64,000 bases of DNA, from positions 434,001 to 498,000 of the forward strand of contig CAWGMB010000019.1 of assembly GCA_963823515.1 (NCBI GenBank), in the 5' to 3' direction. The notes under the pieces are model-generated. The model was not told where the DNA came from and searched no databases. It saw only the letters and a list, made by a program, of their open reading frames with translations. Positions 53,303 through 61,298 of this stretch are shown here, piece after piece. How positions within the stretch are numbered: position 1 is the stretch's first letter; every line of letters starts with the position of its first letter. A program made the position numbers and the translations under genes. This DNA comes from Miltoncostaea sp963823515 (GTDB lineage Bacteria; Actinomycetota; Thermoleophilia; Miltoncostaeales; Miltoncostaeaceae).

Positions 53303-54010
53303 CTAGTGCATGCGCGGGTCGAGGTAGAGGTCGTCGATCCGCAGGGCGCTGTTGGCCGGTGCGGTGACCGAGACCCGGATGTAGCCCCAGTCGCCGGAAT
53401 CCACGTTGATCTTGTTGGTCATGAGGTAGACCTGCGGACTCGCCGTCCAAGTGGTTCCGGGATACAGCCAGCGGGCGATGTAGGTGCCGGCGCCCTTCGA
53501 CGCGGGGTAGGTGAAACTGACCGTGTAGTAGTCCGCCTTCTTCGAAAGGGCCTTCGCGAACAGGCGGAGGGTCGGGGTCTGCAAGTTGGCGCAGATGAGG
53601 GGGCTCGTGGCCGTCGATCCCGCGGAGAGCTCCAGCGAGGCCGTGTCGGCGGCCGGGCCCTCGGGGTAGCCGGCGTCGGCGACGACCGTGCCGGAGCCGG
53701 TGATCGTCCAGCCGTCGGTGCCGCCCTCGAACGAGCCCTGGGGAATCAGGCTGTAGAGGTTCAGGTCGCCGAACGGCTTGAACACCTGCGAGTAGGCCTG
53801 GGCGTCGCAGGAGTTCGCCGCGGCCTCCGTCGTCTGGGCCACCTCGTCCGTGAGGGTCGGCGTGGCCACCTCGAGCGCGTTCTGCGTCGTGTCCACACTG
53901 AGGGCCCTCGGGTTCGTGGCCGCCGGCTTGGCGCTCGCCAGGGGGGCGGCGGTCACGAGGGCGGCGGCGCCGATGGCGGCGAGCCCGATGACCCTGTTCT
54001 TCAAAGACAT
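53303..54010 (-). CDS. Secreted protein with a carbohydrate-binding-module-like beta domain
   Basis: 235 residues. Signal peptide (LAAIGAAALVTAAPLASAKP), a short Thr/Ala-rich linker, then a jelly-roll-like region: NLIPQGSFEGGTDGWTITG-type strands, LELSAGSTATSPLICA, and a terminal SALRIDDLYLDP, typical of CBM- or DUF642-like sandwich domains. No catalytic residues. ATG 54010 has AAAGGA upstream. Two CCTCTAG-type palindromes lie in its upstream region (54082-54101). Confidence 0.7.
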   Translation of the reverse strand: MSLKNRVIGLAAIGAAALVTAAPLASAKPAATNPRALSVDTTQNALEVATPTLTDEVAQTTEAAANSCDAQAYSQVFKPFGDLNLYSLIPQGSFEGGTDGWTITGSGTVVADAGYPEGPAADTASLELSAGSTATSPLICANLQTPTLRLFAKALSKKADYYTVSFTYPASKGAGTYIARWLYPGTTWTASPQVYLMTNKINVDSGDWGYIRVSVTAPANSALRIDDLYLDPRMH

Positions 54011-54081
54011 TGGAGTCCTTTCCATCCCGCGGTGACGATCTGACAGTGGTTGCATCGGCCGCACGACCACGACCAGGCTGC

Positions 54082-54101
54082 CCTCTAGAGGCACCTCTAG
54101 G
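54082..54101. repeat. Tandem CCTCTAG palindromes in a divergent intergenic region
   Basis: CCTCTAGAGG (54082-54091) is a perfect 10-bp palindrome. Two bases later follows CCTCTAGG (54094-54101). They lie between the divergent secreted-protein and HD-GYP genes and may be an operator. Confidence 0.4.
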
Positions 54102-54145
54102 CCCCCGCGATTCAAGGCGGCGCGCGAGGGGACGATCCATCCTGG

Positions 54146-55540
54146 GTGTGGCCTTTTGCGACGCGTCGTCGCGCCGACCTCCGGGGCGGCTCCGGCGGCA
54201 AGCCCCCGCCCCTCCCCGCCCTGAGTAGACGGGAGTGGGTCGCCGAGGGTGTGGTCGGGGGCGGCTTCCTCGTGGCCTGCCTGGTCCTCGCGCTCGCGCT
54301 CCCCTTCGACCAACCGTTCGAGGTCGGACCGGCGGTGATCGCGATCGCCTCCCTGGCGGTGGCGTCCCGCGTCCGCTTCCCGGTCCACGAGGGCTTCACG
54401 GTGCCGGTCGTCCTCGTATTCGTGCCGATCCTGTTCCTGGTCCCCCTATCGCTGGTCGCCCCGCTGACCGCGGTCGGGCTCGCGCTCGGGGCCCTGCCGG
54501 ACGTGCTTCGCGGCCGTGTGCCGTCCGTGCGCCTGCTGTTTGCCGGAGCCAACTCGTGGTTCAGCATCGGGCCCGTCGCGGTCCTCGGGATCGCCGGCGT
54601 CACCGATGCCCTCGGTGCGCCACCGCTCGTCCTCATCGCGGCCCTCGGCGCCCAGTTCGCCACCGATCTCGGCGCCTCATCGTTGCGGGAGCGGATCGTG
54701 CAGGGGGCCTCGCTGCGCGAGCAGTTCGACGAGGTCGTCTGGGTGTACGCGGTCGATGCCGCTCTGGCCTCGGTAGGCCTGCTGGCGGCCTTGGCCAGCC
54801 CGGATTCCCGCTACACCATCGTGCTCCTGCTTCCGCTGCTCGGCCTGCTGCGCCTGTTCGCGACCGAGCGCCGCCAGCGCTTCGACAGCATCTCCGAGCT
54901 CAGCTCCGCCTACCGCGGCACCGCACTGGTGCTCGCCGACGTGGTGGAGGCCGACGACACCTACACCGGGCAGCACTGCAAGGACGTCGTCGAGCTGTCG
55001 CTGGCCGTGGCGGACGAACTGGGCCTCAACCCGGAGCAGCGGCGCAACGTGGAGTTCGGCGCCCTGCTCCACGACGTGGGCAAGGTCGCGATACCCAAGG
55101 AGATCATCAACAAGGCGGGGCCGCTCGACGAAGCCGAATGGGCGGTCATCCGCACCCACACCATCGAAGGCCACCGGATGCTCGACCAGGTGGGCGGCAT
55201 CATGCGCGCCGTCGGCCTGGTGGTCCGCGCCTCGCACGAGCGGTGGGACGGCGGCGGCTACCCCGACGGCCTGGCCGGTGAGGACATCCCCGTCGAGGCC
55301 CGCATCGTCTCGTGCTGCGACGCCTACGGCGCGATGACCACCACCCGTTCGTACCGGGCGGCCATGACGTCGGAGGCCGCGATCGAGGAGCTGCGCGCCT
55401 CGGCCGGCACGCAGCTCGACCCCGCGGTCGTCGAGGTTCTGATCGACTGCGTCGAGCGCGACGTGGCGGAGCGCCCCCAGATCAGCCCCGCGGCGGCCCC
55501 CGCCCCCGGGTGGGCGCCCGGCCGGCCGGAGCCGGCCTGA
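54146..55540 (+). CDS. Membrane HD-GYP phosphodiesterase
   Basis: 464 residues. Seven or so hydrophobic segments fill residues 32-240 (MASE-like sensor region), followed by an HD-GYP domain with His309-Asp310 (LLHDVGKVAIPKEI) and Gly371-Tyr372-Pro373 (WDGGGYPDGLAGEDIP). It hydrolyses c-di-GMP or related cyclic dinucleotides. The window also encodes a GGDEF-EAL protein (35939), so c-di-GMP signalling is active in this organism. GTG 54146 is the best start, though no strong ribosome-binding site is seen. Confidence 0.9.
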   Translation: MWPFATRRRADLRGGSGGKPPPLPALSRREWVAEGVVGGGFLVACLVLALALPFDQPFEVGPAVIAIASLAVASRVRFPVHEGFTVPVVLVFVPILFLVPLSLVAPLTAVGLALGALPDVLRGRVPSVRLLFAGANSWFSIGPVAVLGIAGVTDALGAPPLVLIAALGAQFATDLGASSLRERIVQGASLREQFDEVVWVYAVDAALASVGLLAALASPDSRYTIVLLLPLLGLLRLFATERRQRFDSISELSSAYRGTALVLADVVEADDTYTGQHCKDVVELSLAVADELGLNPEQRRNVEFGALLHDVGKVAIPKEIINKAGPLDEAEWAVIRTHTIEGHRMLDQVGGIMRAVGLVVRASHERWDGGGYPDGLAGEDIPVEARIVSCCDAYGAMTTTRSYRAAMTSEAAIEELRASAGTQLDPAVVEVLIDCVERDVAERPQISPAAAPAPGWAPGRPEPA

Positions 55541-55563
55541 GCGCCGGGCCGCCCGTCCCCGGA

Positions 55564-55881
55564 TCAGTCCGGCGGGCCCGGGGGGTGGACGACGAAGGCG
55601 CTCGGCGGCAGGCCCGGCCCCGCCAGGCCGGTGTCAACGACGTATTCCCTCCCGTCGCTCTCATCGCGAAGATGCACGACATGACACGGAAGGCCGATCT
55701 CCGAGCGCTGCGAGTAGCCAAGGAGCGTGAACTCCGTCTCCACGGCGCCCCGGTGGCGGGTGAGGCGGCAGGCCCCGAGCCCCAGATCGTGGCGGTGCTG
55801 CACGACGAAGGGGCCGTGCGGGACGGTCTGGCGGATGCGCGTGCCGGGCTCGGGCCTCAGCCAGTCGTGGTCCAGGCCCAC
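55564..55881 (-). CDS. Small hypothetical protein back to back with the DUF2877 gene
   Basis: About 105 residues with good GC-rich third positions and a beta-strand-rich sequence (GPFVVQHRHDLGLGACRL, TEFTLLGYSQRSEIGLPCHVVHL, REYVVDTGL). No family recognised. The opposite strand over this stretch reads much less convincingly. GTG 55881 was chosen because it abuts the DUF2877 start at 55882; together they form CACGTG. No promoter is visible, so the true start may differ. Confidence 0.5.
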   Translation of the reverse strand: MGLDHDWLRPEPGTRIRQTVPHGPFVVQHRHDLGLGACRLTRHRGAVETEFTLLGYSQRSEIGLPCHVVHLRDESDGREYVVDTGLAGPGLPPSAFVVHPPGPPD

Positions 55882-56562
55882 GTGGTCTCCGCGGCCGTGG
55901 CCGCCCGGCTCGGCGGGGCCCGGCGCCTCCGGGTGCTCGGCTCCGGGCGCGGGGCCGTTCACCTCGACCTCGGCGGCTTCGTGATCACGCTCACGGGGCC
56001 CGGGGTGCCCTGGATGCCCAACGGGATCGGCGTCGCCTCGCTCCCAGCGGCCCCCGCGGTGGCCTGGGACCCGGCGTCCCCGCCCCTGTGGGATCCGGTG
56101 GTCGCCCCCCCGCCGGGGGGGCGGGACGCCGTCGTCGCGCTGGCGGGCTGGCTGTCGGCACGGGTCGTGGCGCCGGACATGCCCCTCGAGGGCGCCGCGG
56201 AGCGGCTCGTCGGGCGCGGGCCCGGCCTCACCCCGGAGGGCGACGACATCCTCGGCGGGGTGGCGATCGGCCTGCGGTCCCTCGGCCCGGCGGCCGGGCT
56301 GTCCCCCGCCCGCGTGGAGGCCCTCGCCGCGGCGATGTGCCCCCCGGACGTGCGCCGGCGCACCGGTGCGCTGTCGGCCACCCTGCTCGCGCTGGCCGTC
56401 ACCGGCGCCGCCCCCGAGCCGGTCCACCGGTTGCTGGCCGCGGGCGATCGCGCGGGCGCGCTCGCCGATCTGCGGCGGCTGGGCTCCTCCACCGGAGGAG
56501 CCGTCGCGGCAGGGATCGCGCGTGCGGCAGAGTACGTGGTGAGCGCCACGGCATCAGGGTAA
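55882..56562 (+). CDS. DUF2877 protein, AllH/YlbF-like (oxamate transcarbamylase subunit family)
   Basis: About 226 residues. Family marks are VGRGPGLTPEGDDILGG (compare GKGPGLTPSHDD in E. coli YlbF), RRRTGALSATLL and LGSSTGGAVAAGI near the C-terminus. It is the third OXTCase-type subunit beside DUF1116 (33368) and FdrA (48389). In E. coli the three genes are adjacent; here they are spread over 23 kb. Start GTG 55882 is a choice; GTG 55867 is possible, and an ORF continues further upstream over the minus-strand gene. Confidence 0.75.
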   Translation: MVSAAVAARLGGARRLRVLGSGRGAVHLDLGGFVITLTGPGVPWMPNGIGVASLPAAPAVAWDPASPPLWDPVVAPPPGGRDAVVALAGWLSARVVAPDMPLEGAAERLVGRGPGLTPEGDDILGGVAIGLRSLGPAAGLSPARVEALAAAMCPPDVRRRTGALSATLLALAVTGAAPEPVHRLLAAGDRAGALADLRRLGSSTGGAVAAGIARAAEYVVSATASG

Positions 56563-56653
56563 CGCGCCCGCCGGTCCCGTCCACCCGACGGCGTCGTCGT
56601 GGGGGGCCGGTGCCGGTAACGTGCCCGGGGCCCCGCGCCGCAATCCTCTTCTC

Positions 56654-57877
56654 ATGACCCCTTCCCTCCCCTCACGTACCCTTCTCGCCGCGGCGCTCGG
56701 CGCGCTCGCGCTCGGCGCCGGCGCCTCGGCCGTGCAGGCCCAGACCACGGCCCCCGCCCCGCCGGCGAGCTTCACGTTCACCGGCCACGGATGGGGCCAC
56801 GGCGTCGGGCTCTCGCAGTACGGCGCCCGCGGCCGCGCCCTCGCCGGCTGGGACGCCGCCCGCATCCTGCGCCACTACTACCGTGGCACCCAGCTGACCG
56901 TGATCAAGAAGCGCAAGGTGCGCGTGCTCCTGTCGGGCGCGCGCAGGTCGGCGGCCGTCTGGAGCCCGACGCCCTGGCGCGCGGTGGGCGCGCGGCCCAA
57001 CGGCCGGAGGGTGACGGCCCTGAAGGCCGGGAAGACCTACGTGCTGAAGGTGTTGCGCGGCGGCCGCCTCGCCCTCACCAGCGGCGGCCGGCGGAAGGCG
57101 GTCTTCACGGGCGCGGTCCGCCTCCAGGCCCGCGGATCCGCGGGGTCGGTGGCCTGGGGCCCGCGCCGGCCCGAGTCGGCGCGCCGCTACCGCGGCAGCC
57201 TGCGCGCGGTGCCGTCGGCGGGCGCCTTCGACCTGGTCAACGTGGTCAGCCTCGAGGACTACCTGCGTGGGGTCGTGCCGCGCGAGATGCCCGCGAGCTG
57301 GGGCGACGACGCGCTCGCGGCCCTGGTCGCCCAGGCGGTCGCGGCGCGCACCTACGCCCTCGCCACGCTCAAGCCGACCGCCAACTACGACCTCTACGAC
57401 GACACCCGGAGCCAGGTCTACGGCGGGGTCTCGGCGGAGGATCGCCGCACCACCCGCGCCGTGCTCTCCACCCGCGGGACCGTGCTGACGTACGATGGCG
57501 CGGTCATCACCGCGTTCTTCTTCTCCACCTCCGGCGGACGCACCGAGGACGTGCAGAACGTCTTCCGCAGCGCTCCGCGTCCCTACCTCGTGAGCGTGCC
57601 GGATCCATACGACCGCATCTCGCCGTACCACGACTGGCCCGACCCGCCCACGTTCTCGGCGGCGCGTCTGGGCACCCTGCTGGGCCTCGACGGCCCGGTG
57701 ACCGACGTGACCATCGTCCGGAGGGGCGCGTCTCCCCGAGTCCTGGAGGCGCGCGTGACCACGAGATCCGGGCGTACGACGAGCCTGACGGGCACCTCGA
57801 TGCGCGCGGCGCTCGGGCTGCGCGACACCTGGTTCAGCGTGAGGGCCAACGCGGCCGTCGCGACGGGGGCCCGGTGA
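56654..57877 (+). CDS. SpoIID/LytB-domain secreted protein
   Basis: 407 residues. Signal peptide, then GHGWGHGVGLSQYGARG at the N-terminus and the SpoIID core VVSLEDYLRGVVPREMP and ALVAQAVAARTYAL, with FFSTSGGRTED further on. SpoIID is a lytic transglycosylase on denuded peptidoglycan in endospore formers; the domain is widespread in non-sporulating Actinobacteria as a wall-remodelling protein. TAACGT at 56617-56622 may be its -10. The stop overlaps the following S55-like gene, so they are coupled. Confidence 0.88.
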   Translation: MTPSLPSRTLLAAALGALALGAGASAVQAQTTAPAPPASFTFTGHGWGHGVGLSQYGARGRALAGWDAARILRHYYRGTQLTVIKKRKVRVLLSGARRSAAVWSPTPWRAVGARPNGRRVTALKAGKTYVLKVLRGGRLALTSGGRRKAVFTGAVRLQARGSAGSVAWGPRRPESARRYRGSLRAVPSAGAFDLVNVVSLEDYLRGVVPREMPASWGDDALAALVAQAVAARTYALATLKPTANYDLYDDTRSQVYGGVSAEDRRTTRAVLSTRGTVLTYDGAVITAFFFSTSGGRTEDVQNVFRSAPRPYLVSVPDPYDRISPYHDWPDPPTFSAARLGTLLGLDGPVTDVTIVRRGASPRVLEARVTTRSGRTTSLTGTSMRAALGLRDTWFSVRANAAVATGAR

Positions 57878-59638
57878 ACCGTCCCCGCGCCCTCGCCGCC
57901 TGTGCGGCGACGGCGGGGATGACACTGGCGCTGACGGGCACGGCCGCGGCAGCCGACCCGATCCTGCCGCTCTCCGAGGTGCGCGCCGGGATGGTCGGGC
58001 AGGCCCGCACCGTCGTGCGCGGCACCGACATCGTGACCTTCCCGGTCACGGTGATCGATGTCCAGCGCTCCGCCGACGGCCCCGGTGGCAGCCTGATCCT
58101 GGTGAGGGCCTCGGGCCCGCTCATCGACGAGACCGGCGGTGTCGCCGAGGGCATGAGCGGCAGCCCCGTCTACGTGACCGGCGCGGACGGCGCCGAGCGG
58201 GTGATGGGCGCGGTGGCCTACGGCAGCGGCGACCAGGCCAACGTCGTCGTCGGCGTCACGCCGATCGAGCAGATGATCGACTCCAACGCCGGGCAGCGGG
58301 CCAACGAGGTCGCGCCCCTCGGGGTGCGCCGCGCGGTGGTCGTCCGCGGCCGCGCGGCGGCGCGCGCCCTCGAGTCGCGCCGGCCGGACCGCATCGGGCT
58401 CTACCCGCTCGCCCGGTGGACCGTCGCGGGCGTCTCCCGGCCGCTCGTGGGCTCCCTGGCGGCGAGCACGGCCCGTCAGGGCATCCGGCTCCAGTCCATC
58501 GGCCCGCGGACGCTCCGCCCCGCGGTCCCGCTGGTTCCCGGCGCGAGCGTGACGGCGCTGCTCGCCGGTGGCGACATCGTGGTCGGGGCCGTCGGCACGG
58601 TCACCTACGTCGACGGGCCCACGGTCCTCGCCTTCGGCCACCCCTTCCTCAGCGCCGGGCGCTCGCGCTTCCTGATGGGCGACGGCTACGTCTACCAGAC
58701 CATCGCCGCTCCGATAACGGGCTCCAGCTACAAGCTCGCCGAGCCCGGGACGACGCAGGGGATGATCATCGGGGACCGGGCCGACGGACTCACCGGCCGC
58801 GTCGGCGCCGTCGACGGCATCACCGGCGTCGCGACGGCCACCGACGCGGCCCGCGGCACCGTGAGCACGATCCGGGCCATCCTGGCCCCCGACGAGCCGC
58901 ACGGCGCCCACGATCTCGGGGGTCCTCCAGGACGAGGCGGCCGTGCGCGTGCGCGACGGCGTCGCCGGGGGAACGCTCACCCTGCGCATCTCCATCACCA
59001 GCCCGGACCTGCGCAAGCCCATCGTCTACCGCAACGTCTACGCCTCGGCCGGCGACGTGGTGTCGCTGGCCAGCGGGCAGCTGCCGCAGATCGTCTCGAT
59101 CCTGATGCAGAACTCCGTGCGCCCCGTGTCCATCTCGGCGATCTCGGTGACCGAGAAGCTGGAGAACCGCACTCGCGCGGCCCGGATCGTCGGCGCGTCC
59201 GTGCGCCGCACCCCCGGAACGCGGCCCACCCTGATTCTGCGCCTGCAGCCCTGGCGGAGCTCCCCCCGCGTGGTGAAGGTCCGCACCCGACTGCCCGCGG
59301 GCGTCAACTCCTTCTCGCCGGTCGTCCGCGTGGTGCCCTCGTCATCCGGCGGCTTCGACCCCTTCCCCGCCGACCTCACCCAGGATCTGGGGTCGGCCGT
59401 GCCGATCGGATCGCGCCCGGTCGTCGTGGCGCGCGCCGACCGACTCGCGCGCAAGGCCCGGGGGACGCGGCTGCAGCGCGTCGTGAAGAGCCTCAGGCGC
59501 GTCACCGACGACCGCAACGACGCCGTGAGGCTCCTGGCCGCGGGCGAGGACGCCGACGACCCGACGGCCGGGCTCACCGTCCCGGTTCCCTTCGTCATCT
59601 ACGGGGGCCGGGCGAGCGCGCGGGTGCGCTTCCGGTAG
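57874..59638 (+). pseudogene. Secreted SpoIVB/S55-peptidase-like protein, frameshifted
   Basis: About 587 residues if restored. Signal peptide (TLALTGTAAAADP), then LSEVRAGMVGQARTVV, GGVAEGMSGSPV (which carries the S55 catalytic Ser) and VLAFGHPFLSAG. Near 58895 the frame changes: the first frame continues into nonsense after ILAPDE, while another frame carries TISGVLQDEAAVRVRDG and runs intact to the TAG at 59638. A single-base error is sufficient. The pairing of SpoIID-like and SpoIVB-like genes in one overlapping unit in a presumed non-sporulating lineage is notable. Confidence 0.78.
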
Positions 59639-59649
59639 GTCCTCCGCCC

Positions 59650-60021
59650 CTACGGGGCGATCTCGACCAGCTCCACGAGGTTGCCCACGGTGTCGCGCAC
59701 GAAGGCGCGGTCCCGGCCCTCGATCCGCGCGCCGGCCTCGGTGACCGTCGCACCGGCGTCCTCCAACCGCGCCCGCACGGCGGCCAGGTCGTCGACCTGG
59801 AGGCAGAAGTGGTGGGCCCGCGCGGGATCGGGGTCGATCGCGTGCGGTATGAAGTGCATCTCCACGCCCTCGTGGTCGGTGGCGAACCAGACCCAGCCGA
59901 GGTGAGCCACCTCGGCCGGCACCGGCATCTCCCGGAGGCCGAGCCCGTCGCCGTAGAACGCCCGGATGGCGTCCTCCCGGCCCGGCGGGAAGGTCACGGC
60001 CACATGCTGCAGGACGAACAC
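59650..60021 (-). CDS. VOC/glyoxalase-family protein
   Basis: 123 residues, one VOC module pair: LQHVAVTFPPGREDAIRAFY with the first His, MHFIP, HHFCLQVDDLAAVRARLE and the terminal DTVGNLVELVE with the metal Glu. The function may be lyase, dioxygenase or antibiotic binding; it cannot be decided. GTG 60021 lies six bases after TAGTCT (60028-60033), so it is leaderless. Convergent with the S55-like gene. Confidence 0.85.
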   Translation of the reverse strand: MFVLQHVAVTFPPGREDAIRAFYGDGLGLREMPVPAEVAHLGWVWFATDHEGVEMHFIPHAIDPDPARAHHFCLQVDDLAAVRARLEDAGATVTEAGARIEGRDRAFVRDTVGNLVELVEIAP

Positions 60022-60034
60022 CCCCGCAGACTAA

Positions 60035-60226
60035 GGAACCGCCGACGGCCCGCGCCCGGAACGGCTACGCCGCCGGGGTCCCCGTATCCCCGTCGTGTGC
60101 GACGAGGGCTACCAGTCGAGCCTCGCGGCCGCGACGCTGCAGAGGATCGGAATCGGGCGGGCCACCGACCTGATCGGCGGTTTCCAGGCATGGAGGGCGG
60201 AGGGCCTTCCCGTGCTGCCCGCGTGA
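60035..60226 (+). pseudogene. C-terminal remnant of a rhodanese
   Basis: A frame of 63 codons bounded by a TAA at 60032 and a TGA at 60224, with no start codon. It encodes the second half of a rhodanese: PVVCDEGYQSS (active-site Cys loop), LAAATLQRIG and LIGGFQAWRAEGLPV. The N-terminal half is absent because the divergent VOC gene and its promoter occupy that place. It looks like a true deletion remnant. Confidence 0.65.
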
Positions 60227-60263
60227 TGAGCCCGGCCCTGGTCGCCCCTCGGCGGGGTCCGCA

Positions 60264-61280
60264 GTGACGCACGGACTCGACATGCCCGCGCGGCGCTCCC
60301 CCGAGTCACCCGTGCCGCGGGAGGCGTACTTCGAGGTCACGAACCGTTGCAACCTGCTCTGCGAGACGTGCCCGCGCACCCACTTCGAGCTCGAGCAGCC
60401 CGCCGACCTCTCGTACGAGCGGATGGTCGAGATCGGCGACCAGCTGCCGGTGCTCGAGCGGCTGGTGCTCCACGGCGTCGGGGAGCCCCTCCTCAACCCG
60501 CAGCTCCCCCGGATGATCGAATACGGGGTCGCCCGCGGCGCGCAGGTCGTCTTCAACACCAACGGCGTGCTCCTGGACCAGCGGCGCGGAGACGCCGTGA
60601 CCGAGGCGGGGCTGAGCGATCTGCGGGTCTCCCTCGACGCCGCCACGCCCGAGACCTACCAGCGCATCAGGGGCGCGGACGTGCTCGCGCGGATCCTGGG
60701 CAACCTGCGCGCCTTCACCGATCGCCGGGCGGCCCGCGGCGAGCCGCACCCCACCGTCACCGTCTGGGCCACCGCCGTACGCGAGAACCTCGACGAGCTG
60801 CCCGAGTTGGTGCGCATCGCGGGGGAGGTCGGGGCGAGCGGGGTCAACCTGCAGCGGCTCGTCTTCAACGGGCTCGGCCTGGCGACGGCCGCGCAATCGG
60901 TCTACCGCGATCTCTCCCACCGTCAGGAGGAGATCCTCGCCGAATGCCGCGATGAGGCCGGGCGGGCCGGCATCTCGATCACCGGGAGTGGCGGCACCGA
61001 CGGAGAGGGCGCCCTGATCGCCGGCGGATCCGACCGCGCGTGGCTCTCGTGCCGCCGCCCGTGGCGGGTGCTCTACGTGACCGCGCACGGGACGGTGCTG
61101 CCCTGCTGCATCGCCCCGTTCACGACCACCGACACCGACCGGCTGTCGCTCGGAAACGTGATCCACGGCGGGGTCGCGGAGGTCTGGAACGGTGCGGCCA
61201 TGCGCGACTTCCGCCGCCGCCATCAGAGCGACGACCCCCCCACGCCCTGCGCGCCCTGCGGGTCGCAGTGGAGCCTCTGA
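60264..61280 (+). CDS. Radical SAM protein with SPASM-like C-terminus
   Basis: 338 residues. CNLLCETC binds the radical SAM cluster, VLHGVGEPLLNP is the glycine-rich SAM stretch, and the C-terminus has VLPCCIAPF and PCAPCGSQW, a SPASM/twitch-type set of cysteines for a second Fe-S cluster. Such proteins modify peptides or proteins; no precursor peptide is evident nearby. GTG 60264 was chosen, 37 bp after the rhodanese remnant. Confidence 0.86.
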   Translation: MTHGLDMPARRSPESPVPREAYFEVTNRCNLLCETCPRTHFELEQPADLSYERMVEIGDQLPVLERLVLHGVGEPLLNPQLPRMIEYGVARGAQVVFNTNGVLLDQRRGDAVTEAGLSDLRVSLDAATPETYQRIRGADVLARILGNLRAFTDRRAARGEPHPTVTVWATAVRENLDELPELVRIAGEVGASGVNLQRLVFNGLGLATAAQSVYRDLSHRQEEILAECRDEAGRAGISITGSGGTDGEGALIAGGSDRAWLSCRRPWRVLYVTAHGTVLPCCIAPFTTTDTDRLSLGNVIHGGVAEVWNGAAMRDFRRRHQSDDPPTPCAPCGSQWSL

Positions 61281-61298
61281 TCCGCCGCAGGAGGGGCG

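Noticed and set aside
56791..60267. Long plus-strand open frame (about 1150 codons)
   Set aside because: Shadow of the SpoIID-like and S55-like genes. It only becomes meaningful in its final part, where it crosses the rhodanese remnant.
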